NCBI RefSeq assembly: GCF_958405895.1
Contig: NZ_CATZAR010000006.1
DNA: 64,000 bases
Reading direction: 5' to 3' (one strand)
Origin: Ralstonia thomasii
GTDB taxonomy: Bacteria > Pseudomonadota > Gammaproteobacteria > Burkholderiales > Burkholderiaceae
The notes beneath the pieces are model-generated. The model had not been told where the DNA came from, did no database searches, and saw nothing but the letters and a program-made list of their open reading frames with translations. This document shows, in pieces, positions 54,524 through 61,958 of this stretch. Made by a program: the position numbers and the translations under genes. Every line of letters starts with the position of its first letter. Position 1 is the stretch's first letter.

Positions 54524-54547
54524 TCTGCGATCGGCTGCCTATCTGGC

Positions 54548-54569
54548 ATCCCCGGCCCGCCCCGGGGAT
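54548..54569. terminator. GC-rich hairpin between convergent genes
   Basis: ATCCCCGG pairs with CCGGGGAT around a 6-base loop. There is no T-run on either side, so termination would be weak or rho-assisted. Confidence 0.35.
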
Positions 54570-54583
54570 ACGTCCATCTGTTG

Positions 54584-54868
54584 TTATGCGGCGGTGATCT
54601 GCCGTCGCTCGATGGCGGCCAACACCTCCCACGTGTGCGGATCCACGTCGCTCCCCCCGAGCGACATCGACAGATACGCGTCGATGGCATCGATAAAGCC
54701 TTTCACAAATGCCGGCGGATACGCGTGTTCCGAAAAGTACGTGAGCTGCTCCCGCAGCCTGCCGGGCCGGCAATGCCCAGGGTCACGCATGACGCTGTGC
54801 GTGCGGCACAGAAACGCGCGCGCCGAGACGGCACCGTCAAGGTAGAGGCGGTTTTTGGTCAGCGACAT
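54584..54868 (-). CDS. 94-residue protein of unknown function under C4-type antisense control
   Basis: A 94-residue protein (MSLTKNRLYLDGAVSARAFL...), pI near neutral, no signal peptide or membrane segment; two Cys and a long central helix are likely. GGGAGG lies 7 bases before the ATG. A short leader ORF with its own site overlaps this start, so translation is probably coupled. In phages P1 and P7 the gene in this place is the antirepressor ant, but I see no similarity to Ant. It may be the effector of an immunity circuit. I do not recognise the family. Confidence 0.65.
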   Translation of the reverse strand: MSLTKNRLYLDGAVSARAFLCRTHSVMRDPGHCRPGRLREQLTYFSEHAYPPAFVKGFIDAIDAYLSMSLGGSDVDPHTWEVLAAIERRQITAA

Positions 54869-54960
54869 GCGGCACCTCCCGGTTGCGTGGGAAGCCTGCA
54901 GCGCCAAGGTGGAGGGGAAGGATAAGACGCGGGGCGATACCCGCTGAGTGCGGTAGCCAT
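54859..54960 (-). CDS. 33-residue leader ORF (icd-like position)
   Basis: A 34-codon frame with a strong GGAGG site 5 bases before its ATG at 54960. It starts right after the a2/b2 target sequences and ends 8 bases into the 94-residue gene. P1 icd has the same place: its translation is blocked by C4 RNA and is required for expression of the overlapping gene. Codon content alone (Pro-rich) would not identify it; the arrangement does. Confidence 0.6.
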   Translation of the reverse strand: MATALSGYRPASYPSPPPWRCRLPTQPGGAACR

Positions 54961-54966
54961 GTGGCC

Positions 54967-55007
54967 TCCGGGGATAGGTTGAGGGAGGCTCGCCGCTCGC
55001 TGCTAAA
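54967..55007 (-). promoter_or_regulatory. C4 target pair 2 (b2, a2) before the leader ORF
   Basis: On the minus strand TTTAGCAG (b2, 55007-55000) is followed by CCTATCCCC (a2, 54978-54970). b2 is complementary to CTGCTAA (b') and a2 to GGGATAGG (a') inside the C4-like RNA. a2 ends immediately before the GGAGG of the leader ORF, so binding would mask its translation start. Confidence 0.7.
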
Positions 55008-55014
55008 CGAGGGT

Positions 55015-55094
55015 GGCGGGCCTGACGACGGCGTTAGCAGACCGGCCCTATCCCAGCTACCGGCAGACCCGAAGGTCTCACCGCCCGGCCCGCC
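55015..55094 (-). ncRNA. C4-type antisense RNA (phage P1/P7 immunity RNA family)
   Basis: The 80-nt core is closed by a perfect 8-bp helix, GGCGGGCC (55094-55087) with GGCCCGCC (55022-55015). Inside are a hairpin AGACC-TTCG-GGTCT, then a' = GGGATAGGG (55054-55046) exposed between helices, then b' = CTGCTAA (55040-55034) in the loop of CGG...CCG. a' and b' are complementary to a1/b1 upstream and a2/b2 downstream. Size, order and complementarity agree with C4 RNA of P1 (about 77 nt). Confidence 0.8.
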
Positions 55095-55168
55095 ATGAAA
55101 CACATAGGCGTGCACAAGCACCGGACACAAAAATGCCGCGCGAAAGGCGGCTGTCCGTCTGGGAAAAA

Positions 55169-55188
55169 GGGATGGGCTGCTAAACCCA
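55169..55188 (-). promoter_or_regulatory. C4 target pair 1 (b1, a1) at the transcript 5' end
   Basis: TGGG-TTTAGCAG-CCCA (55188-55173) is a hairpin whose loop is b1, identical to b2 and complementary to b'. CCATCCC (a1, 55175-55169) is partly complementary to a'. A first hairpin GTCACCG / CGGTGAC precedes it. In P1 the a1/b1 pair serves as an alternative partner of the antisense bases. Confidence 0.65.
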
Positions 55189-55215
55189 GTCACCGTTGGT
55201 GCGGTGACGGTGGGG

Positions 55216-55221
55216 ATTATA
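55216..55221 (-). promoter_or_regulatory. -10 box of the C4-type transcript
   Basis: A consensus TATAAT on the minus strand, 28 bases before the b1 hairpin. The -35 is unclear. The gap 54869-55343 is fully taken up by this regulatory region. Confidence 0.55.
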
Positions 55222-55343
55222 GGTGCCGAAGTCCAACTGTGGCGCCCCAAAGCGTCCAGTTGAGGCCGATTCCTATAGTGACCGTCTACAGCGGCGGCTA
55301 AGTTCATGTCCGATTTCTGCTCGGCTGGCCTATGGAGATTGGA

Positions 55344-55628
55344 ATGACTAAAACGCGATTCAAGAGCGACGCATCTGAGGCTATTTACAGCACAGCATCC
55401 GATTTGCATCGCGCCGGTCTCATCAATACAAAAACCCTGCGTGAATACCACGAGCTGTGTGTCGTGCCCGTACAGCAGCCAATTTACAAACCGGATGATT
55501 CGTCGCCGCTGGACTATGAAGCCCCACTGAGGGCGATTGATTTTGCAAACCCAGCCTCGGAGAATGTGTGCGGTTTTCGCCAGCATTTCAACCGTTCAAA
55601 CCTCTTCCACTCGATCGCATACGCATGA
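55344..55628 (+). CDS. truncated HigA-like antitoxin / XRE regulator remnant
   Basis: A 94-residue product. Residues 1-40 (MTKTRFKSDASEAIYSTASD ... TLREYHELCV) match the N-terminus of HigA/XRE-type antitoxin regulators that normally start this way and continue into a helix-turn-helix. Here the sequence departs after residue 40 and no HTH is present. The toxin partner is also absent. The start at 55344 has GGAG at the right distance. It is divergent from the C4-type locus. Probably a gene remnant; if expressed it is not a DNA-binding regulator of the usual kind. Confidence 0.55.
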   Translation: MTKTRFKSDASEAIYSTASDLHRAGLINTKTLREYHELCVVPVQQPIYKPDDSSPLDYEAPLRAIDFANPASENVCGFRQHFNRSNLFHSIAYA

Positions 55629-56029
55629 AGCGACCTATTTCCCTAACTGTCGTTAGCTGGCTTCTGCTCTTCAGCGCAGTGGCCTCCCTAATCTCTACGG
55701 TGAATTCACTGCGTAGCTGGCAAATGCTGGAATCGCTGGGTGTCCATGCAGAAGCGAACTGGACGTTGATCGGTCTCGGGGTGCTGACAAATCTGCTCGC
55801 AATCGCGTCGGGCGTCGGCATCCTGAAAGGACAAGGATGGGGTCGCAAGGTATGCCTTGGTTTTCTGCTGCTGAGTGTGTTCGTATCGCTGGTGTCGTTC
55901 TTCTATATCCAAGCGATTGGCGTGTTGGTCGCGCGACTGGCTGTCTTTGCAGCCCTCGCATTCATCCTGCAACGGGCATCAGCCCGCGCTTATTTTCGGC
56001 AGGGCAGTAATACCACCGCCACCGCGTAA
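55625..56029 (+). CDS. small four-helix membrane protein, unknown function
   Basis: A 134-residue membrane protein with four hydrophobic segments (about 5-25, 45-65, 75-98, 100-118) and a polar Ser/Thr-rich C-terminus. It overlaps the end of the antitoxin remnant by 4 bases. GC content is lower than in the surrounding core genes. The family is not recognised; the layout (four helices, short loops) is common in small inner-membrane proteins of islands. Confidence 0.65.
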   Translation: MKRPISLTVVSWLLLFSAVASLISTVNSLRSWQMLESLGVHAEANWTLIGLGVLTNLLAIASGVGILKGQGWGRKVCLGFLLLSVFVSLVSFFYIQAIGVLVARLAVFAALAFILQRASARAYFRQGSNTTATA

Positions 56030-56057
56030 GCGTTCTCACTCGGCACCCCCAACGACC

Positions 56058-56363
56058 TTGCATACACATACCTTCACTCACCCAATCCTCCCGGAGCGCA
56101 AGGTCAGAACCGGCTTCCATTGGTCGGCGCTGGTGTTTGGCACGCTCTGGGCTTTCTCGGAAGGCTTGATCGCGCAAGGGGGGCGACTAGCCGGCGTCGA
56201 CGCTATTGCCGCACTCCTGGTGACGCTGGACCGAAATGCAACACCGGAAGTGACCGTAGCTGCCACAGGCCTGTTCTTCGTCAAGAACGTCTACTGCGGT
56301 ATTCGCGCCAGTGATTGGCTTGAGGACGCATTGCGCCAAGCCGGATACCGGCGCATCCCCTAA
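56058..56363 (+). CDS. DUF2628-like small membrane protein
   Basis: About 101 residues from a tentative TTG start at 56058 (no ATG lies in the conserved part). FHWSALVFGTLWAFSEGLI near residue 19 is typical of DUF2628 proteins, followed by a second hydrophobic segment (VAATGLFFVKNVYCGI, about 70-85) and a basic tail. Function is unknown. It is 28 bases after the previous gene on the same strand. The start codon is uncertain and the gene may be truncated at its 5' end. Confidence 0.55.
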   Translation: MHTHTFTHPILPERKVRTGFHWSALVFGTLWAFSEGLIAQGGRLAGVDAIAALLVTLDRNATPEVTVAATGLFFVKNVYCGIRASDWLEDALRQAGYRRIP

Positions 56364-56387
56364 AGTTCATCCCACCGACGAGGCACG

Positions 56388-56987
56388 ATGTTGAAGACCA
56401 TTTGGACAATGTTGCCCCGCAAGCGGGTTACGACAACGGCCGAAGCACCGGAGAACAACCATGTTCGGCACGTGGCGGCGGCCTTCCATAACCGTGAGGA
56501 ATTCCAGCGACGGGCTGCGGCGGCCGCCTTGGTACTCGGCAGCAATACGATCGACACGCTCGTTGGTCTACTGCGCAGTGAACATACGCCACCTGACGCA
56601 CTGGCACCTCAATTCGCTGGGCTTGGTGCTTGGCTAACCGCCCGTCAGTTCGCGATCTTCGAGGTTTTCTACCACTTCGGTGCACCTGCCGTTCCTACCT
56701 TGCTGAGTGTTATCCGTGGGGATTACGACTGGACGCAGGGCAACGCCATTGAAATACTGTGCAGGCTCTATGCAAAGGGCGCAGCACCGGCATCAGCCTT
56801 TGAATTGCTGAAGGAAACGATTCCGTCGATGCGCGAGGAGGCGTTGACTTATGCCGCCGGCCCGCTGCACATGCTCCGGCAGCAGGACACAACGCTCAGC
56901 GACGTTCTGGAAGAGCTTTTGGAGATACCCCAGTTTTCCGACGCGTACCAATACAGGGTGACGGGCATGTGGCCATCGGCTGAGTAG
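56388..56987 (+). CDS. HEAT-like helical protein, unknown function
   Basis: A 199-residue, mostly alpha-helical soluble protein. Segments such as AAAAALVLGSNTIDTLVGLL and GAPAVPTLLSVIRGDYDW suggest two to three HEAT/Armadillo-like helix pairs. There is no signal peptide. It ends the plus-strand run of small genes 55344-56987 and faces a terminator. I do not recognise a family. The position next to DUF2628 and membrane genes gives no clear function. Confidence 0.65.
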   Translation: MLKTIWTMLPRKRVTTTAEAPENNHVRHVAAAFHNREEFQRRAAAAALVLGSNTIDTLVGLLRSEHTPPDALAPQFAGLGAWLTARQFAIFEVFYHFGAPAVPTLLSVIRGDYDWTQGNAIEILCRLYAKGAAPASAFELLKETIPSMREEALTYAAGPLHMLRQQDTTLSDVLEELLEIPQFSDAYQYRVTGMWPSAE

Positions 56988-56993
56988 CACCAA

Positions 56994-57023
56994 TAAACAA
57001 AAACCCCGCCAACCGGCGGGGTC
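56994..57023 (-). terminator. rho-independent terminator of the 73-residue gene
   Basis: CCCCGCC (57004-57010) pairs with GGCGGGG (57015-57021) around AACC. On the minus strand it is followed by TTTTTG, so it serves the gene at 57052. Confidence 0.85.
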
Positions 57024-57051
57024 CCCCAAATCCTTTTGAGCCTGCAAGCGA

Positions 57052-57273
57052 TCAAGCCTGCGGCGCAGCCCCATCTTCCGGAGCTGCCTCGGCGCCTTCG
57101 GCCTTGGCTTCGTCCTTCTTTTCGATCATCTCTTCCAGTGCGCCCGCGCCTTTGAAACCGGCGACGGCGGCGACGGCCTTGGTCAGCAGGCCGGCATCCG
57201 GATCGACTTTCTCGGCGGCTTCAACCGCGGCGACGGCGCCGGCGATCTTGCCCACTTCATCCAACAGTCCCAT
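57052..57273 (-). CDS. small acidic helical protein, unknown function
   Basis: A 73-residue protein starting MGLLDEVGKIAGAVAAVEAAEK at 57273, with a near-perfect GGAGGTGACC site before the ATG. The N-terminal half is an amphipathic Ala/Val/Gly helix and the C-terminal half is Glu/Ala/Lys-rich and acidic. It has its own terminator. The family is not recognised. The amphipathic start could bind a membrane or a coiled-coil partner. A longer frame upstream to 57474 is not credible. Confidence 0.7.
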   Translation of the reverse strand: MGLLDEVGKIAGAVAAVEAAEKVDPDAGLLTKAVAAVAGFKGAGALEEMIEKKDEAKAEGAEAAPEDGAAPQA

Positions 57274-57382
57274 GGTCACCTCCGCGTGATTGAACGGGAG
57301 AGCCATCTTCCCACCGGCAAGGGGCGCAAGTGCAAGCAAAGTTAAAAATTTTCTGCGGGCGTTCGTTTGCGTACAGCGCGCG

Positions 57383-57826
57383 TCACTCCGCTTCAGCGCC
57401 GGCGGGGGTGGCGGTAAGCGCAGCCAAACGCTGGCGGGCGCTGTCGGTAATGGGGCTTGATTGGCGCGTGGCAACGTCGATCTGCACGATCACCGATTGC
57501 GATGTCGCGGCGCATTCGCCATTCTGGAAGATGGCCTGCTCGAGCTTGACCGAACTGCGCCCGACGCTCGCCACGCGCGTGCCGATCTGCACGGAGCCGG
57601 GCCAGAGGATTTCGTTGCGGAAGTCGAGCACGAGCTGCGCGATGACGAACTCGCAGCCGGGCGCCGCCAGCGGGTTGTCGGGCGAGAAGAGCATCTCTAC
57701 GCGGCCCGTTTCCAGGTACGTGGCGAAGACGGCGTTGTTGATGTGGCCCTGGCGGTCGGTGTCGCCGTAGCGGAGCTTGTCGGTCGACTGCAGCGGGTAA
57801 TCGGAAAGGGATGGTGTGGTCGTCAT
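57383..57826 (-). CDS. hotdog-fold acyl-CoA thioesterase
   Basis: A 147-residue hotdog protein of the 4-hydroxybenzoyl-CoA thioesterase / YbgC group. The catalytic region LRYGDTDRQGHINNAVFATYLETGR has the Asp and the His-Asn that replace the classical residues, and EILWPGSVQIGTRVASVGRSS is the usual second half. It hydrolyses acyl-CoA thioesters; the chain length is unknown. It is monocistronic, between a small helical gene and a divergent universal stress protein. Confidence 0.9.
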   Translation of the reverse strand: MTTTPSLSDYPLQSTDKLRYGDTDRQGHINNAVFATYLETGRVEMLFSPDNPLAAPGCEFVIAQLVLDFRNEILWPGSVQIGTRVASVGRSSVKLEQAIFQNGECAATSQSVIVQIDVATRQSSPITDSARQRLAALTATPAGAEAE

Positions 57827-58008
57827 GTGGGGCGCGGCGTCTGGGTCAACTTGCGCATTTTGCCTGCCTTCCTGTGCAAGCGCTGACAGCGTAATCGCAC
57901 CGGGTGCTTCCGTTGACTCGTATCAACGCGCCGCTTTCAGCAGCGCTTACCGTGGAAACAGATACCAGCCGCGCACGGGCGCGGCGGCACACACGGCAAG
58001 GAGGCCAC

Positions 58009-58446
58009 ATGAAAACCCTGGTGCTGGCAACGGACGGATCGAACTACTCCGATGCGGCCGCCCGCTGCATTGCCGACAAGACGCTCTTCGGCAGCGACGT
58101 GACGGTACACGTCGTGCATTGCATGCCGGACCTCTCCGGCGACATCAAATCGCTCGTCGGCAAGGCAGAGGTTGATGCGTGGTACGCGGAGGAAAGCACC
58201 GGCGCCATGGCCTCGGTCTGCGCGATCCTGGGTGCGGCTGGCGTGCCGTTCGAGCGGCACGCACTCGTGGGCTTTCCACCGGAGCGCATCGTGCATCACG
58301 CGCAAGGTGCGGGAGCGGCGGCCATCGTCATGGGCTCGCATGGTCGGGGCGTGTTCGTCGAGGCGCTGATGGGCTCGGTGGCAGGCCGGGTGCTCGCCCA
58401 TGCCGAATGCCCGGTGGTGCTCGTGAAGGCGCCCAAGGCTCGATAG
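58009..58446 (+). CDS. universal stress protein (UspA family)
   Basis: A 145-residue single-domain Usp. The ATP-binding motif G-2x-G-9x-(S/T) is visible in GSHGRGVFVEALMGSVAGR near residue 112, together with the first strand LVLATDGSNYS. Proteins of this group are made in stress or stationary phase. AAGGAGG lies 7 bases before the ATG at 58009. The neighbours give no direct clue. Confidence 0.92.
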   Translation: MKTLVLATDGSNYSDAAARCIADKTLFGSDVTVHVVHCMPDLSGDIKSLVGKAEVDAWYAEESTGAMASVCAILGAAGVPFERHALVGFPPERIVHHAQGAGAAAIVMGSHGRGVFVEALMGSVAGRVLAHAECPVVLVKAPKAR

Positions 58447-58548
58447 TGGCGGGGCGGTCGCAGCTACGCTCCGCTGCGCGCGCCCCCACAGCCCGACGCG
58501 GCATGGTCTAGGATGAAGGCTTCTTTTCGTCACATCCTTGGGGGACCC

Positions 58549-58938
58549 ATGTCACATCGCCGCCGTCTTGCGCTCGCTTTCGCGGGCGCCGCGCTGTTTG
58601 CTGCCGCCACGCCGTCGCTTGCCTATTTCCGCAACGTGCTGGCCAGCACGATCATTGGCTCGATGAGCCCAACGGAGTTGAAGTCGTTCACCAAGGCCAT
58701 CGGCGATGTGCTGAGGAACACCGCCGACAACACGCCCGCCCAATGGACGTCTGCGGCGACGGGCAAGCAGCCCGCCATCGACGCGACCATTACGCCGCTG
58801 GAGTCGAAGACCGACGCCGGCCAATCGTGCCGACGCCTGCAGAGCGAACTCGCGCGCGGCAGCAGCAAAGAGCAGTGGACCGCGTGGCTGTGCAAACAGC
58901 CAAGCGGGGAATGGAAGTTGCGGCAGCTGGCGCAGTAA
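58549..58938 (+). CDS. secreted 17-kDa-antigen-like small protein
   Basis: A 129-residue protein with a signal peptide (cleavage near SLAYF, about 24-26). The mature domain resembles the C-terminal part of RT0821/Lpp0805-type surface proteins: a helix (LKSFTKAIGDVL), then beta strands with QSCRRLQSE and WLCKQPSGEWKL, and two Cys that could form a disulphide. GGGGGA precedes the ATG at 58549. It lies 148 bases before the two-component pair and may be part of its output, but that is inference. Confidence 0.7.
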   Translation: MSHRRRLALAFAGAALFAAATPSLAYFRNVLASTIIGSMSPTELKSFTKAIGDVLRNTADNTPAQWTSAATGKQPAIDATITPLESKTDAGQSCRRLQSELARGSSKEQWTAWLCKQPSGEWKLRQLAQ

Positions 58939-59085
58939 GGCATCGGCCACCGGGCGGCTATGGCTCGTCTAAGTCTGCCTCGGCAGACTGGTGCGGAATC
59001 TTCCTCCATCGCTCTGGAGAATCCGCCGAGTTGGCAGGCCCGGCGCGGTGCGCTGCAATCGGTCTGACCGTTCACCCGACACTGA

Positions 59086-59751
59086 ATGCGAGTCCTCCTA
59101 GTTGAAGACGACCCGATGATTGGCGCGGCCGTGGAAGCCGCGCTGCAGGACGCCGCCTACGCGGTGGACTGGGTGCGTAACGGTCAGACCGCGTTGGATG
59201 TGGCCGCGCACCAACACTACGACCTGCTGCTGCTCGATCTCGGCCTGCCCGGAAAGGACGGCCATGCAGTGCTCGGCAGCCTGCGCGCCCGCGACAATCC
59301 TGTCCCGGTGCTGATCCTGACCGCGCGCGATGCGGTGGATGAGCGCGTACGCGGTCTCGACGGCGGCGCCGATGACTACATCCTCAAGCCCTTCGAGATG
59401 GTTGAACTGCTCGCCCGCATGCGCGCCGTCCTGCGCCGCAAGGGTGGGGCAGCGAGCCCCGTGCTCACCAATGGCGTGCTGACGCTCGATCCCGCCGCGC
59501 ACGAAGCGCGCATGGGCGATGCCGAGCCGGTACGCCTGTCCGCGCGCGAGTTTGCATTGCTGCAAGCGCTCATGCTGCGGCCGGGCGCCATCCTTTCGCG
59601 CACGGAGCTGGAAGAGCGTATCTACGGCTGGGGCCACGAGGTAGCGAGCAACGCGGTCGAATTCCTCATCCACGCACTGCGCAAAAAGCTCGGCGCGCAG
59701 GCCATCAAGAACGTCAGGGGAGTGGGATGGATGGTGCCGAGGGGCCAATGA
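59086..59751 (+). CDS. OmpR-family response regulator (QseB/TctD-like)
   Basis: A 221-residue regulator. The receiver domain (1-118) has D8/D9, phospho-acceptor D51 in LLLLDLGLPGKDG and Lys101 in ILKPFEMVELLAR. A winged HTH of the OmpR type follows (about 125-220, with LSAREFALLQALMLRPGAILSRTELEERIYG). Its last 4 bases overlap the kinase start, so the pair is co-translated. No target can be named from the sequence; neighbours are a secreted small protein and an EamA exporter. Confidence 0.93.
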   Translation: MRVLLVEDDPMIGAAVEAALQDAAYAVDWVRNGQTALDVAAHQHYDLLLLDLGLPGKDGHAVLGSLRARDNPVPVLILTARDAVDERVRGLDGGADDYILKPFEMVELLARMRAVLRRKGGAASPVLTNGVLTLDPAAHEARMGDAEPVRLSAREFALLQALMLRPGAILSRTELEERIYGWGHEVASNAVEFLIHALRKKLGAQAIKNVRGVGWMVPRGQ

Positions 59752-61067
59752 CAGCAGCCACATCTGCGGCTGCATCCGTGCAGCAGCGGCTATCGGTGTG
59801 GCTGTCGGTGATCATCGTGGCGGTGGCGGTGCTGGCCGGCGGCTTTGCGTTTGCCTCGGCTTTTCGCGAAGCGCATGAATTGCAGGACGACGTCTTGCGC
59901 CAGGTCGGGGCGATGTTCGACCCCGGCCACCTGCCCGCACCAGGCGAGGCGGCCGACGCGCCCAAGGTCTCGGACACGGAGGCGCGCGTGATCGTGCAGG
60001 TGTTGCCGCCGGCCGGCGCGGTGCCTGCGGCCAGCCCGCCCGTGCTGACCGACGGCATGCAGACCGCACGCCTGGGCAAACGCGACTACCGCGTGTGGAT
60101 CCGCACGCTCGCCAACGGCCAGCGCATCGCTGTGGCGCAGGAAACCGCCGTGCGAGACGAAACCGCCCGCGACAGCGCTCTGCGCACGTTGATGCCGTTC
60201 CTGATACTTGTGCCGATCCTGCTGCTGGCCGTCGCCCACGTGTTGCGCAAGATGTTCGCGCCCATCAAGCGGCTCGCGCATGAGGTGGACCAACGCGACG
60301 AGCGCCAACTGCACGCCATCGCCCCCGAAGCCGTGCCCGACGAGGTGCGCCCGTTCGTGGTGGCGATCAACCGCCTGCTCGCGCGCGTGCAACAGTCCAT
60401 GGACGCCCAGCACCGCTTTGTCGCCGATGCCGCGCACGAACTGCGCACGCCCCTTTCCGCACTGTCGTTGCAGGCCGAGCGGCTCGGGCAGGCCGCGATG
60501 TCGCCCGACGCGCAGGCGCGGCTTGGCACGCTGCGCCAGGGCATCGAGCGTAGCCGTGGGCTGCTCGAACAGCTCCTCACCCTGGCGCGCGCGCAAGAGG
60601 CCACCGGCGTGCCAACGGGCACCGTCTCCGTCCAGAGCGTGTTCCGCAGCGTGCTGGAAGACCTCATGCCGCTTGCCGACGCCAAGCAGCTCGACATGGG
60701 CGTCACCACCGAAGCCGATGCGCGCGTGCATGCCAACGAGCTCGATCTCTTCGTCGTGGTGCGCAACCTCGTGGACAACGCCATCCGCTACACACCGGAA
60801 GGCGGTCGCATCGACCTGTCGGTGGCCATTGACGCGGAGGTTGTGTCGATTGCCGTGCAGGACACCGGCCCCGGCATCCCCATCGACGAACGCGCACGCG
60901 TGTTCGACCCGTTCTATCGCGTGCTCGGCAACGAGGCGACCGGCTCGGGGCTCGGGTTGTCGATCGTGAGTACGGTGGTGCGGCGACTCGGCGGGGAGGT
61001 TGACCTCGGCGAGCCGGATGATCGTGCCAGCGGGTTGCGGGTGACGGTGCGGTTGCCGACCGCCTAG
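59748..61067 (+). CDS. sensor histidine kinase (partner of 59086 regulator)
   Basis: A 439-residue membrane kinase of the QseC/TctE type. Two transmembrane segments (about 17-38 and 148-168) flank a periplasmic domain of about 110 residues. A HAMP-like helix follows, then the HisKA box FVADAAHELRTPLSALSLQ with His230 and the ATPase boxes NLVDNAIRYTPEGG, DTGPGI and GSGLGLSIV. I chose the ATG at 59748, which overlaps the regulator stop as ATGA; an ATG 7 codons earlier lies inside that gene. Confidence 0.92.
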   Translation: MTAATSAAASVQQRLSVWLSVIIVAVAVLAGGFAFASAFREAHELQDDVLRQVGAMFDPGHLPAPGEAADAPKVSDTEARVIVQVLPPAGAVPAASPPVLTDGMQTARLGKRDYRVWIRTLANGQRIAVAQETAVRDETARDSALRTLMPFLILVPILLLAVAHVLRKMFAPIKRLAHEVDQRDERQLHAIAPEAVPDEVRPFVVAINRLLARVQQSMDAQHRFVADAAHELRTPLSALSLQAERLGQAAMSPDAQARLGTLRQGIERSRGLLEQLLTLARAQEATGVPTGTVSVQSVFRSVLEDLMPLADAKQLDMGVTTEADARVHANELDLFVVVRNLVDNAIRYTPEGGRIDLSVAIDAEVVSIAVQDTGPGIPIDERARVFDPFYRVLGNEATGSGLGLSIVSTVVRRLGGEVDLGEPDDRASGLRVTVRLPTA

Positions 61068-61085
61068 CGGCAACCGCACACCAAT

Positions 61086-61949
61086 CTACCGCCGCACCCG
61101 GAATACCACCGCCAACCCCAGCAGAATCATCGCCATCCCCGCCACTGCAACGGGCGCAAGGCGATGCCCCAGCACGAGGTTATCCAGCAGCGCCGTCACC
61201 AGCGGCACGAGGTAGAACAGGCTTGTCACGTTGACGAGATTGCCGCGCTGCATGAGCCGGTAGAACAGCAACTGCGCACCCACTGACATCACCACGCCCA
61301 TCCACAACAAGGCGGCGATGCCGGGCAGGCCGGGTGTGAAGGCCAGTGATTGCGTGGGCAGCGCAAAAGCAAACCCCGCACACAGAACGAGGCTCACCGC
61401 ATTCTGCAGCGGCAGCGTATCGATGGGCGACTGGTCCAGCCGCTTCTGGCAGATGGCGCCCACCGTCATGCTGAAGAGCGCGGCCCATGCGTAGCCGAGA
61501 CCGGCCATCGGCACCTGATGCGCATCGGCTCCGCCCACCACGAACGATAGGCCGCCCAGCGCGAGCACCAGGCCGGCCGTCCGCCGTGCAGACCACGTGC
61601 GCTCGGTCACCAGCAGCGTGAGCAGCGGCTGCACGCCGAGCACCGTGGCCAGCAGCCCGGGCGTGAGGCCGGAGTCGAGCGCGAGCAGATAGCAAATCGA
61701 ATAGCCGCCGGTCAGCAATGCACCGGTGGCGGCTACCTTCAGCCGTGATCCCGGCGCCGGCCACCACTGCCCGCGCCGGAGGCGGAGGCCCGCCAGCACC
61801 AAAGACGCGAGCGCAAAGCGCCCAACCAGAAACGCGAACGCGGGGACATGCTGCACCCCGATCTCCGCAAAGATTGCGCCGCTGCTCCACAGCAGCACGA
61901 ATAGAACCGTCGCGCCGGAGCCTGCCAGCGCGGCTTGCATGGAACGCAT
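61086..61949 (-). CDS. EamA/DMT-superfamily transporter
   Basis: A 287-residue inner-membrane protein with ten predicted helices and two EamA repeats (about 10-140 and 150-285). WSSGAIFAEIGVQHV near the start, GGYSICYLLALDSGLTPGLLATVLGVQPLLT in repeat 1 and MSVGAQLLFYRLMQRGNLVNVTSLFYLVP in repeat 2 are typical. It exports a metabolite or amino acid; the substrate is unknown. The ATG at 61949 has AGGTGAG 5 bases upstream; a GTG at 61958 is an alternative. Upstream, 61993-62023 contains two adjacent GC hairpins. Confidence 0.88.
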   Translation of the reverse strand: MRSMQAALAGSGATVLFVLLWSSGAIFAEIGVQHVPAFAFLVGRFALASLVLAGLRLRRGQWWPAPGSRLKVAATGALLTGGYSICYLLALDSGLTPGLLATVLGVQPLLTLLVTERTWSARRTAGLVLALGGLSFVVGGADAHQVPMAGLGYAWAALFSMTVGAICQKRLDQSPIDTLPLQNAVSLVLCAGFAFALPTQSLAFTPGLPGIAALLWMGVVMSVGAQLLFYRLMQRGNLVNVTSLFYLVPLVTALLDNLVLGHRLAPVAVAGMAMILLGLAVVFRVRR

Positions 61950-61958
61950 ACCACTCAC

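Noticed and set aside
54837..55586. 249-codon minus-strand frame across the C4 region
   Set aside because: It runs through structured RNA and complementary boxes. Such frames are commonly translated by mistake over antisense-RNA loci, and the leader ORF and 94-residue gene explain the region better.
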